64,000 nucleotides of DNA from assembly GCA_020137815.1 (NCBI GenBank), contig CM035352.1, positions 3,886,385 through 3,950,384 on the forward strand. Direction: 5' to 3'. Below, in pieces: positions 63,364-64,000 of the stretch. The DNA comes from Hormiphora californensis. Its lineage: Eukaryota; Ctenophora; Tentaculata; Cydippida; Pleurobrachiidae. The position numbers and the translations under genes were made by a program. The notes below the pieces were generated by a model. It was not told the origin of the DNA. It saw nothing but the letters and a program-made list of their open reading frames with translations, and did not search any database. Each line of letters starts with the position of its first letter. Position 1 is the first letter of the stretch.

Positions 63364-64000
63364 CTCCCTCTCTCCCTCTTTCTATCATATATATTTTCTC
63401 TCTATCATCCACATCACCAACAGCTCTCCTCCTGTCACCCCCACCCCCTCGTCCCACGCCAGATGTTATCAGAAGAGATCTCATTAGTCCAACAACCCGA
63501 GCAAGAGGAACTGCACCTCTGTCAGAGAACCAATTTGTAATATATAAATGCATTGTTAAGGGCACATATATTGGGATTGTAGGAGAGGTTACAGAGCCAG
63601 AATATATAGCGTAGTAACTCCGATAAAAGGATTATCTTGAGCTGCCCTAAATGGGAAGAGCTTTAATAGCTTAATAGCTTTCACACGAAGTTCCAGTTTA
63701 GGGAGCTTAAAGCTTTTCTTTATTCTAGGCCTAGAATACGTATTTAATACGTATTAAATACGTATTCACGCGCCTATTTATTATGTATTATCGAAATAAA
63801 TACACATTATATTCTGACTAGGGTATCTATTTGTTTTTAGCCAGTCCTCAGGCCTCGAGGTTAATTTAAAGCTTGATTTGTTATCAATCGTTTAGGCTGA
63901 TCCTGGCACACGTCTTCTGTATAGACAAAGCGGACTGATAATTAAAAGGTCATTTCCCCCGTCAAAGGTTTGTAAAGGAGGGTCGCCCCTATTATAACAC
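63078..64000. other. Right-edge sequence without a recognised gene
   Basis: Contains a (CT)n array at 63304-63361 and palindromic TACGTATTTAATACGTATTA near 63737-63765. Close to the right edge, TTTGTAAAGGAGGGTCGCCC resembles the GTAAAGGAGGGTTAGAACAT motif near 42236. Short frames only. Confidence 0.45.
63304..63361. repeat. (CT)n microsatellite
   Basis: About 58 bases of TC repeat. Confidence 0.95.

Overview
This window is nuclear DNA from an animal, most likely an invertebrate or early-branching metazoan. The reasons are GT-AG introns in every gene, a voltage-gated calcium channel alpha2-delta subunit, a rhodopsin-class GPCR with an NPxxY motif, a secreted multi-copy peptide precursor cut at Lys-Arg, EGF and Ig-like extracellular modules, and a heavy load of eukaryotic transposable elements and (GA)n/(CT)n microsatellites. 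I cannot name the species or phylum.

Layout. The left edge holds the first exon of an unidentified minus-strand gene (1-145). From 3.98 to 15.83 kb lies a striking plus-strand locus: three tandem paralogous six-exon cassettes (A, B, C), each starting with its own signal peptide and each ending at the same phase-1 splice donor. They are followed by one set of three 3' exons coding a Cys-rich region, an EGF-like domain, an Ig-like domain and a long Lys-rich tail. Cassette C carries two TTAA-flanked palindromic transposons, one of them inside exon 4. From 15.9 to 21.4 kb there are only repeats: MITEs, a 1.2-kb segment present twice, and a decayed non-LTR retrotransposon. A divergent cytosolic-type sulfotransferase gene (minus strand, six recognised exons) lies at 21.5-24.5 kb. 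From 24.5 to 30.1 kb are repeats, including a 1.67-kb TA-flanked element with its empty target site preserved in a neighbouring duplicate.

The central gene (30.18-51.92 kb, plus strand) codes an alpha2-delta subunit in about 23 exons. Two complete intronless genes are nested in its introns. One, on the same strand, is a peptide precursor of 203 residues with eight copies of an (A)(I/L)FYAKR-type repeat, its own TATA box and poly(A) signal. The other, on the opposite strand, is a class A GPCR of 334 residues. A calcium-channel subunit, a peptide precursor and a receptor therefore share one 22-kb locus. That they share regulation or act together is inference.

From 51.9 kb to the end I see no convincing gene. 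The region holds a CCGAA-repeat element, nested palindromes, a decayed RTE-like retrotransposon end, several MITEs and a giant 4.2-kb foldback (58.8-63.1 kb) whose arms carry a roughly 32-bp minisatellite.

Limits: exon boundaries were read by eye from splice consensus and frame continuity. Family names rest on motif recognition without database searches.
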